NCBI GenBank assembly: GCA_050011095.1
Contig: JBEKJU010000021.1
Location: 1-28,712, forward strand
Length of the DNA stretch: 28,712 nt
Reading direction: 5' to 3'
From: JBEKJU01 sp050011095
Lineage (GTDB): Bacteria > Desulfobacterota > Syntrophorhabdia > Syntrophorhabdales > WCHB1-27
Below, one piece after another: positions 1 to 7,577 of the stretch. Within the stretch, counting starts at the first letter, position 1; each line of letters starts with the position of its first letter. A program made the translations under genes and the position numbers. The notes below the pieces were generated by a model, which was given only the letters and a program-made list of their open reading frames with translations, was not told where the DNA came from and did no database searches.

Positions 1-330
1 GCCATAACCCGGCATATCGAGGTTGTGACCGAAGTACCCGATGAGGCCGAGGCACAGAAAAAGCTCCTTCTCATGGTCCTTCCGGCTGATCGCAGAGTCT
101 CTATCGTCGATTTCCTCAATCTGTTCCGCTATCTTCTCCTTCGGAATGTCGAGGCGCCAGGGACCAAAGCGATAAGTATCGACGTACGGTTCGATCCGCT
201 TCAATTTATCGAAATGCGGGGCGAACTCTTTGGGGAGGCGTGAGACGTCGATTACATCGAGATATCCGGCGTCGAGAGCGGAGAGGCCACGCGAGTACGA
301 GGAGAACCAGCCAAACCAGGTGCAGCGAAG
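1..330 (-). CDS. Partial protein of unknown function, running off the left edge, probably 5'-truncated
   Basis: The minus strand is open from at least position 360 to the window edge, and from about 330 downward the translation reads like real protein, rich in Lys, Glu, Tyr and Trp, with segments such as DKLKRIEPYVDTYRFGPWRL and ELFLCLGLIGYFGHNLDMPG. I do not recognise the family and assign no function. No ATG, GTG or TTG with a ribosome binding site lies near 300-360 in this frame, and upstream the frame enters the antisense of the recombinase gene. The gene therefore seems to have lost its 5' end at the same junction where the recombinase loses its own. The opposite-strand frame at 25-243 looks like its shadow. 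The 3' end lies outside the window. Confidence 0.4.
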
Positions 331-1394
331 ATTTATTGCACACAGCTCTTTTTTTCGCCGAGAAGAACGCCTCTCGTTGAATACCGACAACAAGAAGTTT
401 GCCGAGAAACTATACGCGGAGACGTTGACCGACATCATCGAGGGACGCTGCTTTGAGGCAGCAACAGCCAAGACCACGACTATTGACGAGATGGTTGAAA
501 AGTTTCTCGCGAAACACGGCCATCCCCAGGATCGCTACACGGTCAAACCACTGATCGAGTTCTTCGGAGGGTTGACGCTGGTGCAGATCACGACCCCTCT
601 GGTTGCGGATTACCAGGACGAAAGACTCGGGGACGTCAAGGAAGCAACGGTCTATCAGGAGCTGTCCTTGCTGAGGCGGATGTTTAACGTTGCGCGAAAG
701 CGCTGGAAATGGGTGAAGCAGAATCCGGTTAGCGACGGCGATCTCTCGTTCTCTGTCGGCAACAGGAACGCCAGGGATAGGTGGCTCACCCCCGAGGAGG
801 AGACGTGGCTGCTCGAAAAGGCCACGAACCCTTCGTGGCTCAGGCCGCTCCTCGTTACATCCCTTCATACCGGGATGCGGCGAGGCGAGCTTCTTGCCCT
901 CACCTGGAAAGATGTTGATTTCTCGCGCGGGTTGCTCCGGGTCGAAAGGTTGAAGAACGGGGAGAAGAGACCGATACCCATGTCAAAGACCTTGCAGCAG
1001 ACGCTTAAGGACATCAAGGTAAGGGACATCTCGGGTAGAGTATTCCCCATCTCGGTGAAAAGTTTGAGGGTAGCCTACGATCAGGCGTTGGAGAGGGCAG
1101 AGATCACCAATTTCCATTTTCACGATCTTCGGCACACCTTCGCCACGAGGCTCGTTCAGAACGGGGGTGGACCTGTACAAGGTCCAGAAGTTGCTCGGCC
1201 ATAAAAACATTGCTATGACACAGCACTATGCGCATCATTACCCGGAAAGTCTCAGATCGAGCGTGGAGGTTTTAGACGTTTGTCACAATTTTGCCACAAT
1301 GCAAGGGCGCAAATTGACACCCTCTGAAAAACCGCATAAAATAAGGCATGCGAGAGTGGCGGAACTGGCAGACGCACTGGACTTAGGATTCTAA
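230..1394 (+). pseudogene. Tyrosine recombinase (phage/island integrase), 5'-truncated and frameshifted
   Basis: This is a site-specific tyrosine recombinase. From about position 365 the protein follows the usual order: a SAM-like core-binding domain (from NTDNKKFAEKLYAE), then the catalytic domain with the first Arg in TGMRRGE, a beta-hairpin Lys in LKNGEKR, and the HDLRHTFATRL box. After LVQNG the frame breaks at a run of five G near 1165-1170. One G fewer would restore VDLYKVQKLLGHKNI and the nucleophile region AMTQHYAHH in the next frame, which ends at 1394. The residues before about 365 do not look like an integrase N-terminus, so the normal 40 or so leading residues are missing or replaced; a GTG at 320 is the only nearby start. 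The 3' end runs into the tRNA-Leu-like sequence, a common arrangement for an integrase beside its attachment site. The extra G could be a sequencing error. Confidence 0.75.
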
Positions 1395-1424
1395 AAGAGA
1401 CGTTTTCGGAAAATAGGCTCTCGC
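1350..1424 (+). tRNA. Degenerate tRNA-Leu(UAG)-like sequence, probable attachment-site remnant
   Basis: The 5' half is a good tRNA-Leu: acceptor strand GCGAGAG (1350-1356), a leucine-type D-arm with GGCGGAACTGGCAGACGC, and an anticodon loop CTTAGGA giving UAG. A matching CTCTCGC occurs at 1418-1424. The 3' half does not fold: only three of five anticodon-stem pairs form, and there is no T-arm with a GTTCRA-type loop. I infer a tRNA gene broken or made chimeric by integration or excision near the anticodon loop, not a working tRNA. It overlaps the 3' end of the recombinase reading frame. Confidence 0.55.
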
Positions 1425-1772
1425 TTGGATATTCATGAAAACCGTTGTGGATAAAGGGCAAATTGGCGTTCCATCCTTTGCGGTCTTTTCTATTGATTAG
1501 GGTCCTTCAAGCAGCTTTCTGTCACAAATTTGTCACACGAAAAACTCCGCATTTACCTCGCGGCCGCGCCGTGCCAGCTACCCAGTTTTTGCCCTCGATG
1601 CGTTCCCTGCGCTTCAAAAGCCCCCACCGGGGTAACAGACGAGTAGGTTCAGGTGTTGCGCACCCTACGAACTGGAGGCGCACTACTGCGAACGGGCGGA
1701 ACCAGCCGGCTATCCGGCGCGGGCTTACCGCGAGGAGCTCAGCTTCTATTCGACCACTTTACCTAACCACCG
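1425..1772. other. Intergenic stretch without a gene I can support
   Basis: This follows the tRNA-like remnant. It holds a sequence GTCACAAATTTGTCACAC near 1520, resembling GTCACAATTTTGCCACAA near 1282 inside the integrase end, which may be a second recombination scar. A protein-like frame on the plus strand around 1650-1785 includes YREELSFYSTTLPNHRYRF, but it has no start or recognisable family and may be the residue of a lost mobile element. I see no promoter, terminator or RNA gene. Confidence 0.35.
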
Positions 1773-2102
1773 CTACCGTTTCTTAGCGCAAGTCTCGCTG
1801 ACGTTCGCAGGTATCAGTCTTATCGAGTCCCTCACGGACAGAGATTTGCCTGTTTCTTTATTGTGTTTGACACAAAGCGGAATGATGTACCACTTTCTAT
1901 CGGTATCACCCTCTTTCTGCACATGGGCACCCACCTCCACTTTATTCGGGCAATCTATGACGGGGCAATTGATCAGCGCATCACCGCTAAATTTCCTCCA
2001 ATGGTCGAGCCAACTGCCGCACGTACATGAATTAGCAGCAGTGCCGTTAATGTTATTCACTGCTATAAGCTCGCCCCTGCCTTGTCTTCCTCGATGTACC
2101 AC
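1773..2102 (-). CDS. Small Cys/His-rich protein, zinc-finger or HNH-like, function unknown
   Basis: A 109-residue protein from the GTG at 2102. It has CTCGSWLDHWRKFSG, then two spaced Cys (NCPVIDCP), VGAHVQKEGDTDRKWYIIP, a CVKHN ending and a late Cys (ETCAKK). The paired Cys and the GAHV and CxxH motifs suggest a zinc-bound treble-clef or HNH-like fold. I recall similar uncharacterised small bacterial proteins but no known role. In-frame protein-like sequence (KGRPAIEYYEVVHRG) continues about 15 codons upstream of the GTG to a stop at 2147-2149 without a start codon, so the true N-terminus may be longer and its start lost. A GAG just before the GTG is the only Shine-Dalgarno candidate. It is divergent from the arsM-type gene. 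Confidence 0.6.
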   Translation of the reverse strand: MVHRGRQGRGELIAVNNINGTAANSCTCGSWLDHWRKFSGDALINCPVIDCPNKVEVGAHVQKEGDTDRKWYIIPLCVKHNKETGKSLSVRDSIRLIPANVSETCAKKR

Positions 2103-2148
2103 CTCATAATACTCTATGGCCGGCCTGCCCTTTGTGCGGGATATTTAA

Positions 2149-2178
2149 TTGACGCAGACGACAGAGAAGAATTAGATA
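2149..2178 (+). promoter_or_regulatory. Possible promoter of the arsM-type gene
   Basis: TTGACG (2149-2154) and TAGATA (2173-2178) are separated by 18 bases and lie 28 bases before the ATG. The -10 match is weak. No clear ArsR-type palindrome was seen nearby. Confidence 0.3.
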
Positions 2179-2205
2179 TTACTATGAACTACTGGGGGTG
2201 GGGTC

Positions 2206-3042
2206 ATGGACAAGGCTGAAACACAACGGGTGATCAAGACGCGGTACGGTGCGTTCGCGTCGAGTGGCGGTAAGAAAGAGTCCTGTTGACCGAGCAAAAA
2301 AGAGGCCGGGTCCGGCTTCGCAGCACAAATGGGGCTTTATAGCGAGGAAGAACTGACGATGGTGCCGGAAATGGCCCTCAGCCTCTCTCGCGGTTGCGGC
2401 AATCCTTCAGGCTTCGCGGATATTAGGCCGGGTGACACGGTGGTGGATTTCGGCTGCGGCGGAGGGATAGACGTCATACTGGCTGCTCACAAGGTTGGAG
2501 CTCATGGAAGAGTGACAGGCATCGATTTCGCAGAAGCGATGATCCGGCGCGCTCACCAGGCGGTGGCCGAGGCCGACCTACGGGATAGGAACATCGAGCT
2601 GCTCGTCGCAGACATGGAGAGGACACACCTTCCCGACGCTTTTGCCGATGTGCTGCTCTCGAACTGCGTCATCAACCTATGTCCGGACAAGGACGCCGTG
2701 TACAAGGAAGCCTTTCGCATCCTGCGACCCGGCGGACGGATCGCTATCTCGGACGTGGTGCTCACGGAGAGCATTGCTCCTGACCTGCGGATGCGCTTCC
2801 AGGCAACCTGGGCCGGGTGTCTGGGAGGCGCCGTTCAGGAAGAGGAGTACTGGCAGGCAGTCAGGAGCGCGGGTTTTGCAGCAATTCGGGTTGCCGCCCG
2901 TTACCTCCTGAAGGGGGAGGAATTGGCTGCCATGGCTTGTTGCCCGGGTGAAGAGTTTACCCCTCCCTCTGCCAGGGAGGATTTGCGCCTTGTCGAAGGG
3001 AAAGTGGCGAGCGTCAAGTTCACCGCGACCAAGCCGTCTTAG
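2206..3042 (+). CDS. arsM: Probable selenocysteine-containing ArsM-type methyltransferase
   Basis: This is a SAM-dependent methyltransferase of the arsenite methyltransferase family, which adds methyl groups to As(III). From the ATG at 2206 (GGGGTGGGG upstream) the frame runs through an in-frame TGA at 2287-2289 to a stop at 3042, giving 278 residues with the TGA read as Sec28, directly after Cys27. The SAM-binding motif is VVDFGCGGG (about 79-87). Family cysteines appear in RGCGNP (Cys64), SNCVINL (Cys154) and WAGC (Cys205); a CC pair lies at 245-246. In ArsM enzymes four Cys are conserved, and the N-terminal one corresponds in position to the Cys27-Sec28 pair. A downstream ATG at 2329 would give an intact 237-residue protein, but it would lack this N-terminal thiol region. 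The downstream SECIS-like hairpin argues for recoding. No other ars gene is adjacent, so arsenic as the substrate rests on family resemblance. Confidence 0.8.
2287..2319 (+). promoter_or_regulatory. UGA selenocysteine codon and bacterial SECIS-like hairpin
   Basis: The TGA at 2287-2289 is followed after 12 bases by a six-pair stem, GAGGCC (2302-2307) with GGCTTC (2314-2319, one G-U pair), closing the loop GGGTCC (2308-2313). The loop contains the GGUC core seen in the E. coli fdhF SECIS loop, and the 12-base spacing is close to the 11 bases there. In bacteria such a hairpin inside the reading frame recruits SelB with Sec-tRNA. Confidence 0.75.
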
Positions 3043-3062
3043 GAAGCAAAAAAACAGGAACG

Positions 3063-3085
3063 ATCACCAGCAAAACTGCTGTGAT
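3063..3085 (+). terminator. Hairpin after the arsM-type gene, possible weak terminator
   Basis: ATCAC-AGCA pairs with TGCT-GTGAT, nine pairs with one bulged C and an AAAC loop, 20 bases past the stop. There is no U-run after it, so intrinsic termination is doubtful. Confidence 0.3.
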
Positions 3086-3245
3086 GACGAGATACTTCCT
3101 TGATTCTCAACGCCTCCACTTCCGGGATTGCTGAACATTACGAATATCAATCCTGTCCTCGATGAAGCAGCCAGATCGATCACTCCTGCCCGGAAACGGA
3201 ATATCCTTATCCTGAACAATGCCTCGTGGCACTAACGGAAGAGCC

Positions 3246-3416
3246 TCAGCTGGCGTTTGTTTGAACCAATTTATCTTCCCATCCGACTTCGACCCCATAG
3301 AGCGGGTCTGTCCCATCATGAAGGCCGAGTTCTTCGCACACATCCACTGCAGGAATAAAGCTTCTCCCATAAAGGAAGCTGATCAGGCCCTCTGAGAGCT
3401 CTCGGATAAATCTCAA
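3246..3416 (-). CDS. Possible small protein or gene remnant of unknown function
   Basis: This 56-codon minus-strand frame from a TTG at 3416 reads like real protein, with RFIRELSEGLISFLYGRS and AVDVCEELGLHDGTDPLYGV, ending in VQTNAS. It has no Shine-Dalgarno sequence and no ATG. Upstream it stays open for about ten more codons to a stop near 3450. A second minus frame from 3370 to 3107 overlaps it and also contains plausible protein toward its end, which would fit a frameshifted remnant. I do not recognise either. The rest of 3086-3577 holds nothing I can support, and no clear terminator for the operon that ends at 3578. Confidence 0.3.
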   Translation of the reverse strand: MRFIRELSEGLISFLYGRSFIPAVDVCEELGLHDGTDPLYGVEVGWEDKLVQTNAS

Positions 3417-3577
3417 GAAGGTTGTTTCTGCGGCGACTCCAGCCGGGCATTAATTATGCGGAAGGATCTAAGGGCTGCCTCTTGAATCTTCCCCTCCTGA
3501 TTGCGAGCATAAAGAGGCGGGGGTGGGAACAGATTTGGTCGACATTGAAAATGTCTTCTCCTGGAGATGCGTGATCC

Positions 3578-4555
3578 TTATCCGGTCCCTCCTTCCAGCC
3601 GGAAGACAATCGGGATGGTCAGTTCAGCCTTGACCGGCGGCCTGGGGAAGGGCTGCACCCGCTGAACTGTTTTCGCCACGGCCTGATCGAGTACTGTGTG
3701 CCCGGAGCCTTTGACGATCCTGATGTCTTGCACGGTTCCACTTTCCAGAACGACAAACGTGACGGTGACCGTACCTTGCCAGCCCATTCTCCTAGCAGCA
3801 GCCGGGTAATCCAGATTCTTCATGATGAGGTTCCGAATGTACATGAAGTGTTCCCTCAGGTAGGCCGTTTGCCCTGTCCCGGCTCCGCTCCCCATGCCTG
3901 ACCCGAAGCCCGGTCCTGAGCCCCCTCCGCCCGTCCCGCTTCCTGCCCCACGACCCGCATATGCACCCATGCCGCCGCCAGCTCCGCCACTTCCCGTGCC
4001 GCCGACATCGCCGGGGCCGCTCACAAGCGGAGAGGGCGTAAGGGATTGGCCCGACGGGTGCGTGGTGTCCGGCGCGGCATTCGTCTCCACCTGTGCGGTT
4101 GTTTTCTGCTTCACGCTTTCCCTTACAGGAACCGGTGTGGGAGGAGGCAAGGGCAAAGAACGGGGTGAAGATGCCTGAACCTTCTTTTTCTCGGCCGGAT
4201 GGTGACTTGCTCCCTGAGATTCCCTGAGAGAAGCCGCGCCGCCTGACTTGCCGACCCTCCCGGACGCGCCGGCGCCCGGCTCATCCTGGGTAAGGAAAAC
4301 GGTCACCATTTCCTGATGTCTCAGCGGTCTTCCAGTAAAACAGGAGATCATGGCGACGATAATCACACCGTGAAAAAACAGCGAAAGAAGCAGTGCCCTC
4401 GTCATGGGCGTCCGAGCGATTCTCACGGAGTCACCGTTTTTTCGACCCGCTCTGGTAACCAAATTCTCTCGGGCCTGTTTTGCCCACATCCAGGTCGAGA
4501 CCATGAAGCACGTTATCTCATGCAGCCTCAAAGTCTTCACGCACCTATCAGTCAT
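3578..4555 (-). CDS. tonB: TonB family energy-transducing protein (TonB1)
   Basis: TonB spans the periplasm and passes energy from ExbBD to outer-membrane receptors. The 325-residue frame has one membrane segment (ALLLSLFFHGVIIVAMI, about 54-70), a long Pro/Ser/Gly-rich linker with pronounced Gly runs at about 180-225, and a C-terminal TonB domain with YPAAARRMGWQGTVTVTFVV and the typical end FPRPPVKAELTIPIVF. The ATG at 4555 overlaps the stop of the chlD-like gene (ATGACTGA) behind an AGGTGG, so I keep it, but it leaves about 50 residues before the membrane helix; a GTG at 4426 or ATG at 4405 would give a conventional short cytoplasmic tail. It is the last gene of the operon and probably serves the receptor encoded first. 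No exbB or exbD is in the window. Confidence 0.85.
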   Translation of the reverse strand: MTDRCVKTLRLHEITCFMVSTWMWAKQARENLVTRAGRKNGDSVRIARTPMTRALLLSLFFHGVIIVAMISCFTGRPLRHQEMVTVFLTQDEPGAGASGRVGKSGGAASLRESQGASHHPAEKKKVQASSPRSLPLPPPTPVPVRESVKQKTTAQVETNAAPDTTHPSGQSLTPSPLVSGPGDVGGTGSGGAGGGMGAYAGRGAGSGTGGGGSGPGFGSGMGSGAGTGQTAYLREHFMYIRNLIMKNLDYPAAARRMGWQGTVTVTFVVLESGTVQDIRIVKGSGHTVLDQAVAKTVQRVQPFPRPPVKAELTIPIVFRLEGGTG

Positions 4556-6413
4556 TGCCCACCTGAGCCTTCTTGGCGTCCCGCACCACGTCGGCGAGAT
4601 TGTCAGATTTCAAGTCGGCGAGGCGGTAGTATCGTGCGCCGAGCCCGCGAGCGAGCGGCAAGGCGAGATCCATTCTTATAAGGTTCTTCTTGTCTTCCGA
4701 ATCGACGACGACATAGTCGGTCCTCTTCAAACCCGAGAGGAGGGCAGTGATTTTCCCTATCTCCCGGTCGATAGGCTCCGGGGTGAGGCCCTGGTTCGCC
4801 CTGCCGTCGGTGACGAGCACCACAAGGCAGCGCGTCCGGGGCCTCTGCAGCTCCGTCCTCTTTACCAGTTTGTAAGCCTCCAGCAAGCCTGCCGACAGGG
4901 GTGTCCTGCCCCCCACCGGTATCTCCCGGAGCCGCCTCCCGGCGCGCTCGAAGCTCGACGTGGGCGGCAACACCACCTCCGCACCGTCCCGCCGGAAGAT
5001 GATGAAGGCGACCTTGTCCCGCTTCTGGTAGCAGTCGAGGAGGAGCGATTGCACCGCGCCTTTGGTCTCCACCATCCTCTTCTGGGCGCCCATGGAGCCT
5101 GACCCGTCCACGACGAAGACGACGAGGTGGCCCATCTTCTTTTCCCTCTCCTTGAACCTCAGGTCCTCGGGCTTGATCACGAGGAATTCCTTTCGACCGC
5201 GCGCGTTTTGAAAAGGGGCTGCCGCACGGAGCGTCGCATCGACAGCCACGTCGCGATTGTTGAGAAAGCTGCTCTTCACATACCTGCCGCTCTTTCCGTA
5301 TGATGCCGTCTTAGTCCTCCTGCCGCTCTCGGTGCGCTTCAACCTGTCCTTTCCGAAAGCTATCTTCTTTACCCCAAAAGGTTCGCCGGTCTCGAAGACT
5401 TCTTCCCTGGCGCGGGACTCGGCCTGCTTCTCGGGCGTGGAGGGGTCATTCGTGGCTTCGCCTTCTCCGTGGTCATGCTCCTCGTTCGCCCCGTCTCGCG
5501 TCTCTGCCCCCCTGTCCGCGTCGGAGGGCTCACTCCGGTCGTGGTTCTCCTGACGATCCGGCTTTGACTTCTCCTCTTCGGCCTCTTCCACCGGTCTCAC
5601 CCTGTGGCTGAGCACAAGGGGAAGCACCTTATTCACGTGTTTTTCCGCGACGGCCCTCTCCCCGCAGTATGCCGCATAGGCGCGGCTGGCATGGAGGAGG
5701 AAGATATCTCCCCTATGCCCCTGTGCGCCCGCCTCCATGCAGCGGCTGACGATGTACTCTTCGATCTCGCGGGAAACAAGAACAGCGTGTACACGCATTT
5801 GCGCTTCGGCGATGCGCCTGCGCAACTCGTCCAGACCGGCCTTGTTTCCGGCGGGCTCCGGGGCATGCCCTGCCGCCGCTTTTATCACGTCCATTCTCGC
5901 CGCGCCTTCGTCAAGGGCGGTCCAGGATACGCACATGCCGAAGCGGTCGAGGAAATGGGGTGAAAGGACGCCTTCTTCCGGATTCATGGTGGCCAGCGTG
6001 ATGAAGCGCGCCGGGTGTCGCGCCGAAAGTCCCTCCCTCTCCAGGACGTGGATACCACTGTCGCATGCCTCGGCGATGAACGCCGCGACGCCGGATGAAA
6101 GGAGGTTGATATCATCGACAAAGATCACGCCGCCGTCGGCCCTGCTCAAGATTCCCGGCTGGAAGACCCTATGCCCCTGTCCGAGGGCAGCCTCGATATC
6201 GATTGATCCCAGGAGGGCGTCCTCGGTCACATTCAGCGGCACTTCAACGAAGGGGGTGCTTTCCGGGAGAAGGCCCTTGAAAAGTCGTGCCAGCGTTGAC
6301 TTCCCTGTCCCTTTCTCGCCCCAGAAGAACACTCCGCCACAACGGCTGTCTATGGCGTTGAGGATGAGGGCCAGCTTCGCGTCGTCGTGGCCGACAAACC
6401 CGCAAAAGTTCAT
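4548..6413 (-). CDS. chlD: Magnesium/cobalt chelatase subunit D-like protein (AAA+ plus VWA)
   Basis: ChlD/BchD-type proteins form the ATPase motor with ChlI and dock on the large tetrapyrrole-binding subunit. The 621-residue protein has an AAA+ domain with Walker A GEKGTGKST (32-40), Walker B VIFVDDIN (96-103) and the NPEEG and DRFG motifs, then an acidic charged linker (about 275-340), then a VWA domain starting near 430 with MIDAS motif DGSGSM (436-441) and a later TDGRANQG. This order and length are normal for ChlD. The Walker A lysine is kept, whereas in many ChlD proteins this site is degenerate. Its ATG overlaps the chlI-like stop (GCATGA). The neighbouring CobN-like gene suggests it serves that large subunit in place of CobT. 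Confidence 0.9.
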   Translation of the reverse strand: MNFCGFVGHDDAKLALILNAIDSRCGGVFFWGEKGTGKSTLARLFKGLLPESTPFVEVPLNVTEDALLGSIDIEAALGQGHRVFQPGILSRADGGVIFVDDINLLSSGVAAFIAEACDSGIHVLEREGLSARHPARFITLATMNPEEGVLSPHFLDRFGMCVSWTALDEGAARMDVIKAAAGHAPEPAGNKAGLDELRRRIAEAQMRVHAVLVSREIEEYIVSRCMEAGAQGHRGDIFLLHASRAYAAYCGERAVAEKHVNKVLPLVLSHRVRPVEEAEEEKSKPDRQENHDRSEPSDADRGAETRDGANEEHDHGEGEATNDPSTPEKQAESRAREEVFETGEPFGVKKIAFGKDRLKRTESGRRTKTASYGKSGRYVKSSFLNNRDVAVDATLRAAAPFQNARGRKEFLVIKPEDLRFKEREKKMGHLVVFVVDGSGSMGAQKRMVETKGAVQSLLLDCYQKRDKVAFIIFRRDGAEVVLPPTSSFERAGRRLREIPVGGRTPLSAGLLEAYKLVKRTELQRPRTRCLVVLVTDGRANQGLTPEPIDREIGKITALLSGLKRTDYVVVDSEDKKNLIRMDLALPLARGLGARYYRLADLKSDNLADVVRDAKKAQVGND

Positions 6414-7426
6414 GCGATCCGCAGTCCCGAGAGGGCCTGTTCGATCTTTCCCCTCTCCGCGCCTATATCCTCGAAGGGAAGGCGCCTCGCCCGATGGATC
6501 AGGGAGAGCATGGCCGCCTCCCGGATATCCTCAGCCCCGATCGTCTCCTTGCCTTTAAAGGCGGCCAGGGCGCGGGCCGCCTTGAGAATGACGATGTCCG
6601 CCCGGTGACCGTCAAGGCTCAGTTGGGTAGTCATCGACACGATCTCCTCAAGCACGGAGTCGGTCACCTGCACCCCGTCACGCCGTTGCCGTGCCTCGGT
6701 GATGTCCCAGGCGAGCCTCTCCTGTTCCTCCTGCCAGCGTCCCAGAAACTCCTCGGGGCCGAGGTCAAAGGCGGCCCTGCGGCGCAAAATCTCCACCCTC
6801 GACGCCTTATCGCGCACCGATAACACCCTCACGCAGAGGCCGAACCGGTCGAGAAGCTGTGGCCGCAATTCCCCCTCCTCGGGGTTCATGGTCCCCACCA
6901 GGATGAAGCGGGCGGGGTGAGTGAAGGAGATGCCCTCCCGTTCGACCGTATTCACCCCCATGGCGGCCGAATCGAGGAGCAGGTCGACGATGTGGTCCTC
7001 CAGGAGATTGACCTCGTCGACATAGAGGAAATTCCGGTTGGCCGCGGCGAGAAGCCCCGGCTCGAACCGCTTCTCGCCTTTTTTGAGGGCGTGCTCTATA
7101 TCGAGGGTGCCGACGAGGCGGTCCTCGGTGACGCCGAGGGGCAACTCGACGACCTTCATCTTTTGCCTTTGTTTTTCCAGGGGTTCTCCCCTTTCGACCC
7201 GCTCCCTGCACGAGCTGCAGAGGAAACCGCCTGGCTCGCAGTTGAAGGGGCAGCCCTGCACCACATCGATCTCGGGGAGCAATTCTGCCAGCGCCCGCAC
7301 CGCGGTGCTCTTGGCCGTGCCCTTCTCGCCCATGATGAGGAGCCCCCCGATGGCCGGATCGATCACGTTGAGCACGAGGGCCGTCTTCATCTCCTCCTGG
7401 CCTACAATTGCGGTAAAGGGAAACAT
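6410..7426 (-). CDS. chlI: Magnesium/cobalt chelatase subunit I-like AAA+ ATPase
   Basis: ChlI/BchI is the hexameric AAA+ motor that drives metal insertion by the large subunit. The 338-residue protein from the ATG at 7426 has Walker A GEKGTAKST (33-41), Walker B FLYVDEVN (133-140), NPEEGELRPQ and DRFGLCVR. A four-Cys cluster, CPFNCEPGGFLCSSC (59-73), in the usual ChlI insertion could bind metal. I chose 7426 over the in-frame ATG at 7450 because FPFTAIVGQ is the standard ChlI start and GGAGGAGG lies just ahead. The region ahead of this start duplicates the end of the cobN-like gene (see the repeat). With the chlD-like and cobN-like genes it makes a full three-subunit chelatase. Confidence 0.92.
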   Translation of the reverse strand: MFPFTAIVGQEEMKTALVLNVIDPAIGGLLIMGEKGTAKSTAVRALAELLPEIDVVQGCPFNCEPGGFLCSSCRERVERGEPLEKQRQKMKVVELPLGVTEDRLVGTLDIEHALKKGEKRFEPGLLAAANRNFLYVDEVNLLEDHIVDLLLDSAAMGVNTVEREGISFTHPARFILVGTMNPEEGELRPQLLDRFGLCVRVLSVRDKASRVEILRRRAAFDLGPEEFLGRWQEEQERLAWDITEARQRRDGVQVTDSVLEEIVSMTTQLSLDGHRADIVILKAARALAAFKGKETIGAEDIREAAMLSLIHRARRLPFEDIGAERGKIEQALSGLRIA

Positions 7427-7577
7427 TATCGTAGTACCTCCTCCATGCAATTATTGGGGCTCGCGTCGCCCCCTCCAGCAGCGGAGCCGCCGGAGCCTCC
7501 CCTTCATAAAAAGGATGAACCGGGGGCTAAAAAGACCAGCCGCCGCAACGGAAACATTATCGTAGTACCTCCTCCAT
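7419..7577. repeat. 28-bp direct repeat flanking a 103-bp insert at the cobN-chlI junction
   Basis: The 28 bases at 7419-7446 recur exactly at 7550-7577, 131 bases apart. Read on the minus strand, the right copy holds the last codons and stop of the cobN-like gene; the left copy holds the Shine-Dalgarno and start of the chlI-like gene. Each copy contains CGATAATGTTTCC, so the original junction was probably a TAATG stop-start overlap, later split by an insertion or tandem duplication. The insert includes a hairpin-forming CCGGCGG/CTGCTGG pair. This is the only clear gap within the chelatase part of the operon. Confidence 0.85.

Noticed and set aside
25..243. A 72-codon plus-strand frame at the left edge
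   Set aside because: The minus-strand reading of the same bases looks much more like protein; the plus frame starts at a GTG without a ribosome site.
1350..1424. A functional tRNA-Leu
   Set aside because: The acceptor stem pairs, but the anticodon stem has two mismatches and there is no T-arm.
2329..3042. Starting the methyltransferase at the ATG at 2329, after the TGA
   Set aside because: The codons before the TGA read as ArsM N-terminus in the same frame, an ATG with G-rich upstream sequence is present at 2206, and a SECIS-like hairpin follows the TGA.
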